Below, piece after piece: positions 39,815-50,150 of a stretch of DNA of 64,000 bases (positions are counted from its first letter, which is position 1; every line of letters begins with the position of its first letter). Origin of the DNA: Chionis minor (lineage: Eukaryota; Chordata; Aves; Charadriiformes; Chionididae); assembly GCA_013398295.1 (NCBI GenBank), contig VZSF01007904.1, positions 161,360-225,359 of the forward strand, given 5' to 3'. The notes beneath the pieces are model-generated. The model did no database searches. It saw only the letters and a list, made by a program, of their open reading frames with translations, and was not told where the DNA came from. The position numbers were made by a program, and so were the translations under genes.

Positions 39815-40018
39815 CCTCACTGGGTGTCTGTGTTTTGCATTGTGTGTGTGCCTCTTGGATTGCATGTGGCTCATTTTGAATTGAGTGTGTGTGTCTGCAT
39901 TTGACTGGTTGGTTGGCTGTTCTGATGTTAGAGCAAGTTTGACTGTGTCCCTGTGTGTCAGGGTGATGTTGAATATGTATGTTGGATTTTGAGTGAATAT
40001 TATGGTGTGTGAAGTTAA
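39815..40018. repeat. Degenerate TG-rich tract / minisatellite
   Basis: About 200 bp dominated by TGTG blocks interspersed with short variant words. 'ttttgcattgtgtgtgtgcc' and 'ttttgaattgagtgtgtgtg' recur about 50 bp apart, which suggests a decayed tandem repeat with a roughly 50 bp period and not a simple dinucleotide run. It adjoins the inverted repeats that start at about 40067. Confidence 0.6.
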
Positions 40019-40066
40019 GGGTTTTTTTCATACGGTTATTTGCTTTAAAAGGCAGACCAAAAAAAA

Positions 40067-40179
40067 GTAGTGCAGTAGAAAATGTCGCACTCTTGGGGAG
40101 TCACTCTCTTAAAAAAAAAAAGAAAATAAAGAAATAAAAAAGTCACTTCCAACAAGTGTGCCATTTTCTACTGCTTCAC
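40067..40179. repeat. Inverted repeat around an A-rich loop
   Basis: Arm 'gcagtagaaaatg' at 40072-40084 is perfectly complementary to 'cattttctactgc' at 40162-40174. Pairing continues inwards, with small bulges, through GCAC (40087-40090) with GTGC (40158-40161) and CTTG (40092-40095) with CAAG (40153-40156). The loop contains an A-rich stretch (40111-40140). No flanking duplication is evident. Confidence 0.7.
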
Positions 40180-40283
40180 CGGACTTATTATTTTTAATTT
40201 TTATTACATATTATATAATGTATCATTACATTACATGTAATATCATTACAACTATATTGCTCCCTATTGAGAGCATCCCACCT

Positions 40284-40366
40284 GTATTCTAATTGGGAGT
40301 AATCTCTGATTAGAATAATCACAAGCCCAGATTGTTTTAATCGTTGATTACTCCCAATCAGAATAC
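40284..40366 (+). other. 83-base near-perfect hairpin (pre-miRNA-sized)
   Basis: Outer arms 40284-40304 and 40346-40366 pair over 21 positions with a single A-C mismatch (40291/40359). After a 3x3 internal loop, inner arms 40308-40320 and 40330-40342 pair over 13 positions, two of which are G-U wobbles in a plus-strand RNA. The terminal loop is nine bases (40321-40329). Wobbles favour the plus-strand transcript for the inner stem and the minus strand for the one outer mismatch. I do not recognise the sequence as a known miRNA. It could also be a palindromic transposon relic. Confidence 0.6.
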
Positions 40367-40836
40367 TAATTAGCAGCATGCTATGCAAATGAAGTAATTA
40401 GACGTGCAAATGAAATGCAATTTTTTTCTGGACCCCACCAGTTGCACCAAGCATGACAACCCCCATCTGCAACCGATAAAGCAACAGATGCAACAACAAC
40501 CCCAATTACAGCTGCAACCACCACAACTCAGGAGACAAGCACCTAGAGATAAGACCTTACAGTGACTCCCCCCAAATGAAAATCCAGAAAATCCACAATA
40601 ATAATGACAGCGACACTTACAAGTCACAATTACATTCAAAAGCCATGGCACTACACTGACAGTTGTAGTGTTGTGTAGTGTAGACATGAGAGTTACAGGA
40701 CTGCAGGCCAAAAGCACAGCTGGCAGCAGAGTTCTCATCAGAGCAACAATACTACATCATTGACCAGAGACAGGACCCGGAAGGCCATGGACAGTAGTCA
40801 GCAAGTACGTGGGGGTCAGCACAAGGGTCATGACAG
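40367..40836. other. Low-complexity CAAC-rich segment without recognised gene
   Basis: After an octamer-type motif ATGCAAAT at 40383-40390 the sequence becomes rich in CAAC and 'ctgcaacc' words (about 40440-40530), then ordinary-looking. 'cactacac' and 'gtgtagtg' form a short inverted repeat in 40640-40690. A 122-codon minus-strand frame here is cysteine-rich only because of GTTG/TTGC-type composition. I see no gene. Confidence 0.5.
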
Positions 40837-41014
40837 CTAGGGGGTTAGGGTTACAGTTAGGGTTTAGTGTTAGGGGGTTGGGGTTACAGTTAGAGGGTGA
40901 GGGGGTTAGGGTTAAGGAGTAGGGCGAGGGTTACGGACTAGGGTTAGGGTTATGGTTAGGGGTTAAGGTTAGGTTAGGGATTGGGATTAGAGTTAGAATT
41001 AGGGGTTAGGGGTA
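40837..41014 (+). repeat. Degenerate interstitial telomere-like (TTAGGG)n array
   Basis: About 178 bp of G-rich sequence is built from TTAGGG and near variants (TTACAG, TTAGAG, TTAAGG, TTATGG, TTGGGG). I count nine exact TTAGGG hexamers, all with the G-rich strand on plus. The array is bounded on the left by 'catgacag' and on the right by 'taacacattgcatctc'. Phase slips are frequent, so it has been decaying for a long time. G-quadruplex formation on the plus strand is plausible. Confidence 0.85.
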
Positions 41015-43883
41015 ACACATTGCATCTCAATGAGGCAATTTTAGTGTAATCCAGGAGCAGCATGTGAATTGTGAGAATGGCAATTACCTTCCTGGCTGTA
41101 GAATCAGTGAATATCTTCTGACAAGTTTTTTCCTGAGGTGATACGTTCCTATGTCTTCACCTTATGGACAAAATCCTCTCATATCCAAAATTATCACCCC
41201 AAAGAGGTATTTACAGATTGGGAGCAAGTCAACAATCACTCTTCTTCTAAGAAAAATCTGTGTTCCATCCATCTTCCTGTGCCCTCTCCCTGTTATTGCA
41301 TCTTTGATTGAGGGTGGAATCTTACTGCTGGTATTATATGAAAGATTTAGTCAAGGGGACCATTTTTAAATAACAGGTTGAGATTGACAGAAATCCTCCT
41401 ATGTGGCTTGAATTGGATCCCAACAGATAGCTTAAAAGGAAACATAGTTAGCTAAACACCAACTGTAGTACAAAACATTGTTAAAGACCAAGAATATTCT
41501 GAATTCAGGGGAATTGTTTTTCAGAGATGGTCCTAACTGAGAATTTTTGTATGATTAGGTGAACAACACAATTATTCATTTTCAGATCTGAGACAACACA
41601 AGGTTATACCCGTTCCAGCTGATCTTCTGACAATTTGCTTTAAAAGACCAATGTTTAAAAGAAACGGAATTGTATTTTGACTGCTCTGTGCATGATTCAC
41701 TATTCATCTGTCTGACTCACTCCTGTGTCCAGTTCCTTGAGCTACTGGAACAACTCTCAAGAAATATATGTGTCGTTTCTCCTTTCAAAGGATATGAACT
41801 GGCTCAGCTCATCAGGATCATATCTTCTGCTGTAAATTACTGCGATGCATACATGCAGCTATGAAGGTAGTTCAGGTTTGGATTATTGGGGGAAGAAGTG
41901 GGGAACAGAGTGTAAGTCTTCTGCACTACCTTTAATCACAGCTTCTGGGACACCTGAAGGATAATGGAGGCTCAGTGCAGGAGAGGAAAACACACAGGGA
42001 CCTCTCATTGGCAAAACACTACCTCTTGGGAGTGAAGCACAGGTCAAAGCAACCCCAGCATCGGCAAGACCTCTTCTGTTACACGAGCATCTACAAAGGT
42101 GATTCAAACCCATCCTGCAGGACCATCTCTCCCATGGGCCCACTGCATATATCCTGGAGACTCAGCCAAGACCGCAAGCCCAGAGCCACCCCACATCATC
42201 TTGGCACCCCATGCAAGGTACTGTCTAACATGTTTTTTATTAAGCAGCTTTATTAGGTGGTACGGAGTTTGTTTTATCCAAAACAAGGGATGTGTACTTT
42301 TTTAAAGCCACCAGGATGTAGTAGGCATTAAGCTGCTCATTGGGCAGTGGTGGAGCTTCATGTGGGTATGCACATAACCTAACTCCAGTCATACCATCTT
42401 TTAGTTCTGCTCTGGGACAACAGCTGCAAAAAGATGTTCATGGTCCTTGAACAGGAGCTGTGTACACTACAGGGAAACTTAAGCAGGCCTTTCCCATGCC
42501 AGCTTTGATCTCATGACATATTTTTTCTAGTTTTCTAGTAAAGTCCTTGGTGGATGGACAAACCCAAAAGTTTTCACAGAGGTAAGGAGGAAACTGAAGC
42601 TGCCAAGAGCAGCAAAGCCTCCTGTTTTTTTTTCTGGTTTACTTTGCAGAGTACATCCAAGCATAGTAAGCATCAGAAAGGCAACAGGGTAGAGGACACC
42701 TGGATGTGTCCTCCCCACAGGATACAAAATTGTTAGCAAAGTGTGTTTTGCAGAGGCTTTATTATCTCCTGCAGTGTGTGAACAAGGAAAGACCCAACTT
42801 GATTAAGATATGTGAAAGCTTGCAATCAAAGACCCACTCGAAGACAAAAGAAACAACAACAAAAAGATACAGATTAAGAATTATTTCACAGAGAAATAAG
42901 AGACCGAAAAAGGAGATGTTATCTTACCATGAAGACTATCAGCTGAGAAGCCAGAGAGGTGCTAGAGGAGACTTAGGCTGGGTTCATGACACTAGTATGT
43001 GTACCCTTGAGTTTGTCCCTGAGGAACCACTCCCACGCAATCCATCACCTTAGTCCATGTGTGGATCTGGACCTTTGTGGCTCTGTTTCCTGCCTATCCC
43101 ACACACACTTTCAGCACAACACTGTAAATTGAGACCATGCAGATGGACACCACTGAACCCAGAGTTCCGGTCTGCAATAAGACAGACCTCTAGAAACTAC
43201 CGTTAATGACCTTAACTCTCGCTTGCATCAGGTGCCACACACCATGAATAGGGAGACATGGAACCAGAAACCAAAGCCCAGGTGGAATTTCCCAGCTAGT
43301 AACTTGATTTCCCAGTCCTCCATACCTTCCCATCCAGGCTTCACTCTCATGGTTTGCTTATCTCAACTAAAACTTGCTCACAATGTGCTGGCAATGGACT
43401 CTGTAGTTAAGTAATATCTATGATATGAATTCCTAAACAGAGTCATGAATGAATAAACTATTAACTCCATTCTCTCAGAAAAAATATTTTGCTTTCTATC
43501 ATACTGTAACAAACAGATGGGCTCAGTGGGGAATGCACCTCTGGGGATTTCCAGAGAGGATACTACGGGCAATGCTCAGAGGTCAGTGGATTCATGCCTT
43601 CGGTTTTAGTGGATGTCAGATACCATCAAAGCTGCCTGCCAAAGTAACACCACTGCATCAGGAAACCTGCTAAATTTAAGTGCTTTGGGAGCAGAGATGA
43701 CCAGGGTCAGCTCTTGGGTGCAGGACCCTAAAAGTCATACAACACCAGGGCGACCTGTGCTCTCTCACCTTGCACCACCCTGAGCTACCCTGCACAAGAA
43801 ACACAAAACAATGTGTTGTCTGGCTTGTATGCATGCTTATATCACACAATGTCAAAGAGCTGTGTAAGTGGGAGAGTTAGATA
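41015..43883. other. Non-coding, no recognised gene
   Basis: Unique-looking sequence following the telomere-like array, of ordinary composition. No gene or repeat is recognised. Confidence 0.55.
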
Positions 43884-43940
43884 CTCAGAAGGAGGAAATG
43901 CCTGATCCAAGGTTATCTGGGCAGCCATAAGTCAGGTCCC
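43884..43940 (+). repeat. Possible MIR-like scrap, sense
   Basis: 'cagaaggaggaaatgcctga', 'tccaaggttatctgggcagc' and 'cataagtcagg' occur consecutively and resemble the MIR core (cagagaggttaagtgacttg, cccaaggtcacacagcaagtcag). The similarity is weak. Confidence 0.38.
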
Positions 43941-44355
43941 TACGCAGTCTTTTTGGGAAACTCAGGGAGTCAGGTTACTAAAGGCTGTATCAAAGCACAT
44001 GTGCAAGATTACAGTGGCAAGTAAAAATCTAGCATTTCCTAGCATTTGAATGCCTGACTTCATCTACAAAAAATTACACAGTTTCCTAAGTCTCCTTTGG
44101 GGTGGGGAAGAGAAATTTATAAGTAAAAGCCGTAGTGTGTTAGAAGCTCATATCACCAGCAACACAGGAACTTGGCTCCTCCATTGGCACCTCCCATGCT
44201 ACTAGCTTCATAGGACAAAACTGCTATTGCTCAGAGGAGGCAGGATACTATCGTCAGGTTCTTTGCTGTGGTCCAGTCCCAGTCATTGGATCCCAGAGGA
44301 GAAAGTCTTCTGCCAAGAAGATTGAAGCCAGGGGCCTTCCACACCTCTAAATCCT

Positions 44356-44392
44356 TTGTTCCTAAAACATGACGTCATGTATTTTTAGGAAC
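44356..44392. promoter_or_regulatory. CRE (TGACGTCA) inside an extended quasi-palindrome
   Basis: The full cyclic-AMP response element palindrome TGACGTCA is at 44369-44376, inside the 12-base perfect palindrome CATGACGTCATG (44367-44378). Flanking arms 'tgttcctaaaa' (44356-44366) and 'ttttaggaaca' (44382-44392) are also perfectly complementary, with a three-base bulge (44379-44381) on the right side. CREB/ATF proteins bind TGACGTCA. Function at this site is inference, since no promoter or gene is visible nearby. Confidence 0.45.
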
Positions 44393-44685
44393 AGAACCAT
44401 ACCAATATGGACTATTTCCACAGGATTTCAAAATCCTTTTGAGCACTTCAAATTAGAGGAAGAAAATGGCAAGTTTTGAAGATGATTAACTGATGCTGCA
44501 CACCACTTATGGGATGAAGAAAAGATATTCCTCAAAGCCCAGGGTCATACATCTGCTGTACAGACAAAACCTGTTTCAAGGAAAGGACTGAGAGATGTTA
44601 GCAGCTTTGACCATCCTTCCCAACAGCCTGGGAAGACACAGGTCCAAGTAGTTTTGTAACGGGGCAGTCCGAGACCCAACCACAA

Positions 44686-44730
44686 GCTTTTGCTGTGACC
44701 TTGATCAGACTTTTAACCTCTGCTGATAGA
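44686..44730 (-). repeat. MIR-like ancient SINE remnant, antisense
   Basis: 'tgctgtgaccttgatcagac' followed by 'ttttaacctctgctgatag' follows the MIR antisense pattern (gctgtgtgaccttgggcaagt, acttaacctctctg). Only this core is recognisable. Confidence 0.5.
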
Positions 44731-45974
44731 TCCAGCACCCACTGAGATCGCATGGGAAGAGGTCTCTACAACTATCAGACACCTCCATCTGTCTTCCTTC
44801 CTTGCCCTCAAAGAGAGGAGACTGTGGTCTTCCATTCACATCTGTTTGCAGCAATAGTCCCACACTGCAGCATTGCATAGCTCACATTGCAGCACAAGGC
44901 AGTCATGTCTAAGAAAGATGTCCTGGTCATTACCAGGTAATGCTGCCAGTGGACAGCCCTCTCTTTGGGGCCAGGTTTCTGGCCTTACGCATGGGCTGTT
45001 GCTCCCTATAATGACCTTTTATGTACCTCCCATCTGCTTCAAGACAGTGCCATACCTCTCACACATGACATTGAGCTTAACAACTCCAACAGCCTGGAAA
45101 TAATGAAAAAACCCTCACCCCTTGTCAGTTTTTTTAAAACACGCATGCATCCCCACAGTGGCTGTCGTCTCCAGATGACCATTTTAATGTGCTTTGCAAG
45201 AGCTCCTTCCTCTTCTGCTCCCGTTCTCAGAGTTGCAGGCTCGGGCAGACCAGACTCATTGCAAAGGGGCATGGTTCTCATTTCCTAGGCAGAATCTGAA
45301 GTAAGTTTCTCCCTCATGGTCTGGCTGCTCCAAAAAGCCCCGATTAGACATCCATGGAAAGAGAGAATGGCAGGAACTAATGCATGTACTTCCTCCTGAG
45401 GAAGCCCTGAGCAGAGCTGCAAGGGGAGAAATATTTCTGAGGGTGGTTGGGGTTTGCTTTTTAAGTGGCTGTGACTGTGTTAGGGTAATGCCTTTGGGGT
45501 TTTCACACCTGCTCCCTCGTGCCTATTACACTGCTGTAATTTTTTCTGCAGAATCAGGGATACCAGGCATCTTTTTGCTGCAATTACCGATGAGCCTGGC
45601 TCTGGCTCCCTGTCATTGGCATCACTTCCAACCCACTGAGGGTTTGTTTGCTCACATCCCCAAAACTAATCTCATCATAAACTGTTTTCTTCAGAATGAG
45701 CCTTTCCTGGGGCAGTGAAATTAACATTGCCTGATGTATCTATTCCCACAGCGCCACAGAGTCAGTCCCATCCTACCAGCACTCACCACACCCCTTCAGA
45801 CCTTGCTAATTCCCCCTCTCCCTCATTCCCCCAAGACACGTAATTTTCTGCCTGTGAAGTGCTCCTAAGCAGAGGAGCCTGTGGGCAGCAGAGCATCAAC
45901 TGCTCTTTAACAGGGAAACTTTTATGTCACTCCTTTGATTGGGACATGCCTGAGCGAGCTGGTGGCACAGCTTT

Positions 45975-46010
45975 AGGCTAGGAGACAGCAAGACCTGGCA
46001 TCAAATTGCA
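45975..46010 (-). repeat. Possible MIR-like scrap, antisense
   Basis: 'ggctaggagacagcaagacc' followed by 'tggcatcaaat' resembles the MIR antisense segment 'ctaggagtcaggaagacctgggttcaaat'. It is about 36 bp only, so it is a weak call. Confidence 0.35.
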
Positions 46011-49000
46011 TGAAAACTAACTGTGATGGTCATCCCTGCTTTGAGGAAGCGGGGAACAACTCAACCAAGAAAGAAAAAAATGGTGCCATAAAACAGCTGA
46101 AATCACCATGAGGTGAATTCACTAGCAAGAGAGAAAAAATTAAAGAAGGGAAAAAAAGAAGTTAGACTTTCAGATGGTTTCCACTGGTGCAAGGATTCAG
46201 GTACATCTGGCCTGGTAGTCCACTCCAGCTGTGAGCAAGTCCTTAGTTTTCCCAAATCTCTGTTTCTATTAGAAATACTGTGTCTTGGCTCCCCATGCTT
46301 CTTGTTCTTGGGAGACCTTGTTGAGAACAATGGACATTCCAACTGTTCTTGCATGACATGAGGGAACAGGTCAAGAATAGGGAATGGTTTATTCCCTGCC
46401 ATTGGTGGGTCAAGGTTGGTGTCTCCCCATGATGTTGGGGCACAAAATCCCTGTTCAAGCTGGCTCCATGTCTCAGATGAACTGCTCCCCTCTTGCATGA
46501 TCCTTGCCAACTGAACTGCTTCAGACTTTACACATTGAACAAGATCAGCATTGTAAAGGAAAGAGCTAGGCACACCAAACTGCACAAGAGGGAGAGATAT
46601 GGTTGAAATACACTCACCCTTTAATGCCTAAGATACACACATCCCTTTTCTCCCCCACACAGCAATTACTACAAAGCATGGAAGCCTAAGGCAAATAATT
46701 ACCCAATTTGCAATGATTTTACATGAGATTTGGGCACCTCCCTCCTCAGCCTCCTTTGAACATTCACCCTTGCACCTGGCCCCTGTCCCTGGGGAGTGCC
46801 AGAGCAGTTATGTTATCCTGCAAGACTACCAGCTGCCTCTGCCTCCTTCCTGCTCTCTGTCTGCTCTCCCCTCTCACCCCTTCTTTGCAGCCTGCCGCTG
46901 CTCTCTGTCACAGGTGAGAGGCTGTGTGAACAACAGGGAGCAAGCTTGGGAGAATTATTTTTAAACCCATTAAGGGAGTCACCTAGAGTTTTATAGTGCT
47001 CTGTTTTTAAAGCTTGGGAGAGCCTGCATTTGATGTGGAATATACAGCCTGCAGGCATCATTTCACAAAGCATTCACCTTTTACCCCACGCTGCCATGCC
47101 AGTTATCTCGCTTTGCTTTGATGTCTCTCATGCTAGCACTGACAATGCTAGTGAAAGAAATCTCAAGAGATACTTCATTATGAAACAAGACCCAGAGATA
47201 CCGCTGATGTCTGAAGATCATAAGCATTCTAAGGTGAACAGGGAAATTTTCAAACTTCAAGGGCTCTTTGGCTTTTCAACTTGCCAATTTCATCCAGGAG
47301 CAATTTGCAGCAATGTTAATTGTATGTTTTCCCTGAGCTGTACAAAGTTATAGGCCAATTATTTCTCCTCCACCCCTGTGATGCATGTGGATTGCTGAAA
47401 AAAGCATGCAGGAAGAAGACGAATCCTTTTGACCAAGAAAAAAATCAAGTAAATGAAAACAGAATTATCAAAATATTAGCAAGGAAATGCAGGGTAGAAG
47501 CAGTTTTATGCTGCTGTTCGTTTCAGCAGAAGAAGAGCCAAACATGCCAAACACTTCTGGATATTAGGAGGCATGATGGGACTTGCAGCAAAGTCTACAT
47601 ATGCATTCTCTGTATTATTAAAAATACAGGGAAGTTGTATGCAAACTAGCTGTTGAAGAAACATGGCAATTTGTTCAGCTCTCTGTAGTCTCCTGTTTCA
47701 GAGTTAATTGTGTCTGCTGCCTTTATAATCCCAAAATATTGACATCCTTACAATTTAACTTCCAATTTATAAATTATATTTCTTCTGAGTGACAAGAATA
47801 CAATTTTACTCACATCAAAAGTTTGGAAAGTCTGCATTTTCCCCTCTTGGCCTCCTTTGGGACACAAAAGAGGGTCCTAACTTCAGAGAAGATTTGATTT
47901 GTAAAATGCAGGTGTACTTGCAGAATTAGCTAGGATATCCACCCCATTTCAAAGCTTTAAGTCTGAGGAAGATAATCCTGGGATTTTGCCAAAAACTATG
48001 AATCCAGATCCTTACTTTGAGTGAGAAATCCAGGACTGCTTTAGGTGAAGATTCAGAATTTTAATCATTACAGTGAAGTGATGGAGAAATGAGAGATAAA
48101 TGTTGTGAACATCTCATAGTTCCACGATAACGTTTGTGAACTGGCATCTCTCGACCTCTTTCTTGTGTTACACTAATTATCCTGAACTACTCTTATTTGC
48201 AGCCAAAGCCAGTCTTTTACGGAATGGACTTTTACGCTTGCCATAGAAATATGGTCCAGGTTTTCTGAGGGTCACCTAGAGCATGGTTTTTGCAAGGTTA
48301 GCTGATCTAGGAACTAAGGAAAACGTATGATATTTGCTGTCATGCAGAGGCAGTAAGTACACTAGTCACTTTCCCACATTGTCCCCAAACACTCCTGACT
48401 CTCACGACGTTGCACTGTGATTGCCTAGGTAATAGAAAAAGACATGCAGAGCCCTGTTTTCACTATAGACACAAGCTACTTACTGGAAAATAGTCCCAGT
48501 GGAGGCAAACAGCATGTGATTACAGTGACAGGCAAACAAACTGCCTACAACAGAGCTAAAGAAGAATGATAGCAGAACATAATACAAACATTATAATTAA
48601 TATTAATATTTTCAATACTAATTAATATGCCATATAGCTAACACAAACCCGGCAACTTCTCCCTTCCCCAAATCCACACTCTTTGACTACAAATTCTGGT
48701 GCATTAACAAACTCAAATCCAGATGTCAAGTTAATAAATCTTCCCCTAGACATGCACAATTTCAAAGACCAAGCCTCACCAATGAATTGTTCTAAGTTTT
48801 TCCTCAGAGAAGAGAAGGATTTGATCACAGCAGCTTGCTAAAGCCACTCACCTATGATAGGGCAACCCATCCTATTTCTACTGAGTTCACAGTTACCAAT
48901 TGCTTCTCCTTCCCAGGGAAGGCAAACATGCATCTTTTGCACTGGTAGAGTGTTTATACTGCACCTAGTGCAGCTGGACTCTAACACCAGAGACGATATA

Positions 49001-50102
49001 CAAAAATGCTAATACTATACCAGTGCTAATAAAGCTGTGTAAAGATCTAGTATCACAGAGGATGCTCTCAAAAGGACAAGGCTGAAATTCCAGTACTATG
49101 AACAAACAGCTCCAGGACAGGAAAAAAGGCCCAGATAATAAAAACTTGAACACTTAGTGAATGGTGAGTCTGTTCATCAGACCTCTGAGAAGTCATGCTT
49201 GTGTTGCAATACCAAACAGCACCATCATGCTTCCTGCATTGCAATGCTCTGTTGGCTATTACTTGGGCCCCTGCAGAAGAGAGACCAGAAGAAGCCTCTC
49301 TTGGAGGCCAAAGGAAGGGAGTGTGTTCCTTCCCACAGCATTACCACCAGGAGAACCTCTCTGGGTGAGAGATCAGATTCTCTAGCTACATCAGGCCATT
49401 CAACCCCATTGAATCTAGTGATGCTACACCAATGTGCATCTCATGCCCTGACAATTCCTTGGCATTTCCATTAAGACCACAAATCAGTTGCTTCACTACA
49501 AAAAACAGCAGCCAGCCAGGTTCAGAGAAATTATTTGGAGGTGAAAAGCTCCTTAATTTACTTTGAAAATTCCACAGCCCTAAACTGCTCCATCTAAGAC
49601 ACAATATTTATATGCAGCTTATAGATGACAATAAAAGCAAGTACGCCAAAGACCTATCAGCTCTTTTATGTATACTTGGCAAGGTTACAAGACAGCATTC
49701 CATTTCTCTGGGACCTTTTACTTTCCTGTAAATTCCAAGAGCTACATTTAAAAGTGAATTGGCAGATGCAATTTTTATTGTAAGGAAGTTTGTTTTGCTT
49801 CAGCAATAAGCAAACGTCTTCAGTCATAAACAATGGAAGGGAGGGTACATTTCTACTAAAGTCAGGCTTAGTAGGCTAGTAGTATCCTCATGCAGAAAGA
49901 AAAGTTGGATCATGTGGTGAACTACAAAGAAGTTCTGCAGAAAGCTGAATAACCGTTTTTGTCCGGAAACTCGAAAATGCAGGCGCTTTTGGAAGGCTAT
50001 GGAATGTGTTGCAAGTTGTAATCCTCCCAGCAGAACCTCAAAAGCCTTGGCTTGTTCTGCTCTTTTAAATTCAGAACTTGACAGCTATTTAACCAGAACC
50101 AC
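46011..50102. other. Non-coding, no recognised gene
   Basis: Unique-looking sequence. AT-rich patches lie at 47.70-47.83 kb and around 48.60 kb, the latter with partly palindromic TAATATT words. The 160-codon minus-strand frame at 46103-46585 has no recognisable domain. Confidence 0.55.
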
Positions 50103-50150
50103 AACTGTTAGAGGTAGAAAAGGCCTGGGGATTATCTAATCTATTCCATG
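50103..50150 (-). mobile_element. Possible CR1/L3-type 3' end scrap, antisense
   Basis: The plus strand reads 'gaggtagaaaaggcctgggg' then 'attatctaatctattccatg', which resembles the complement of the CR1 3' tail ('ggttggaaaagacct ... gatcatctagtccaacc'). The copy is short and decayed. A chance match is possible, so confidence is limited. Confidence 0.45.

Noticed and set aside
40370..40738. Cysteine-rich 122-codon frame on minus, superficially like a keratin-associated or toxin-like protein
   Set aside because: The cysteines come from GTTG/TTGC low-complexity DNA. There is no signal peptide with an ordered cysteine framework and no gene structure.
46895..46922. CAG/GTGAG splice-like site in a frame open on plus
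   Set aside because: A lone donor-like match with no acceptor, no partner exon and no recognised peptide.
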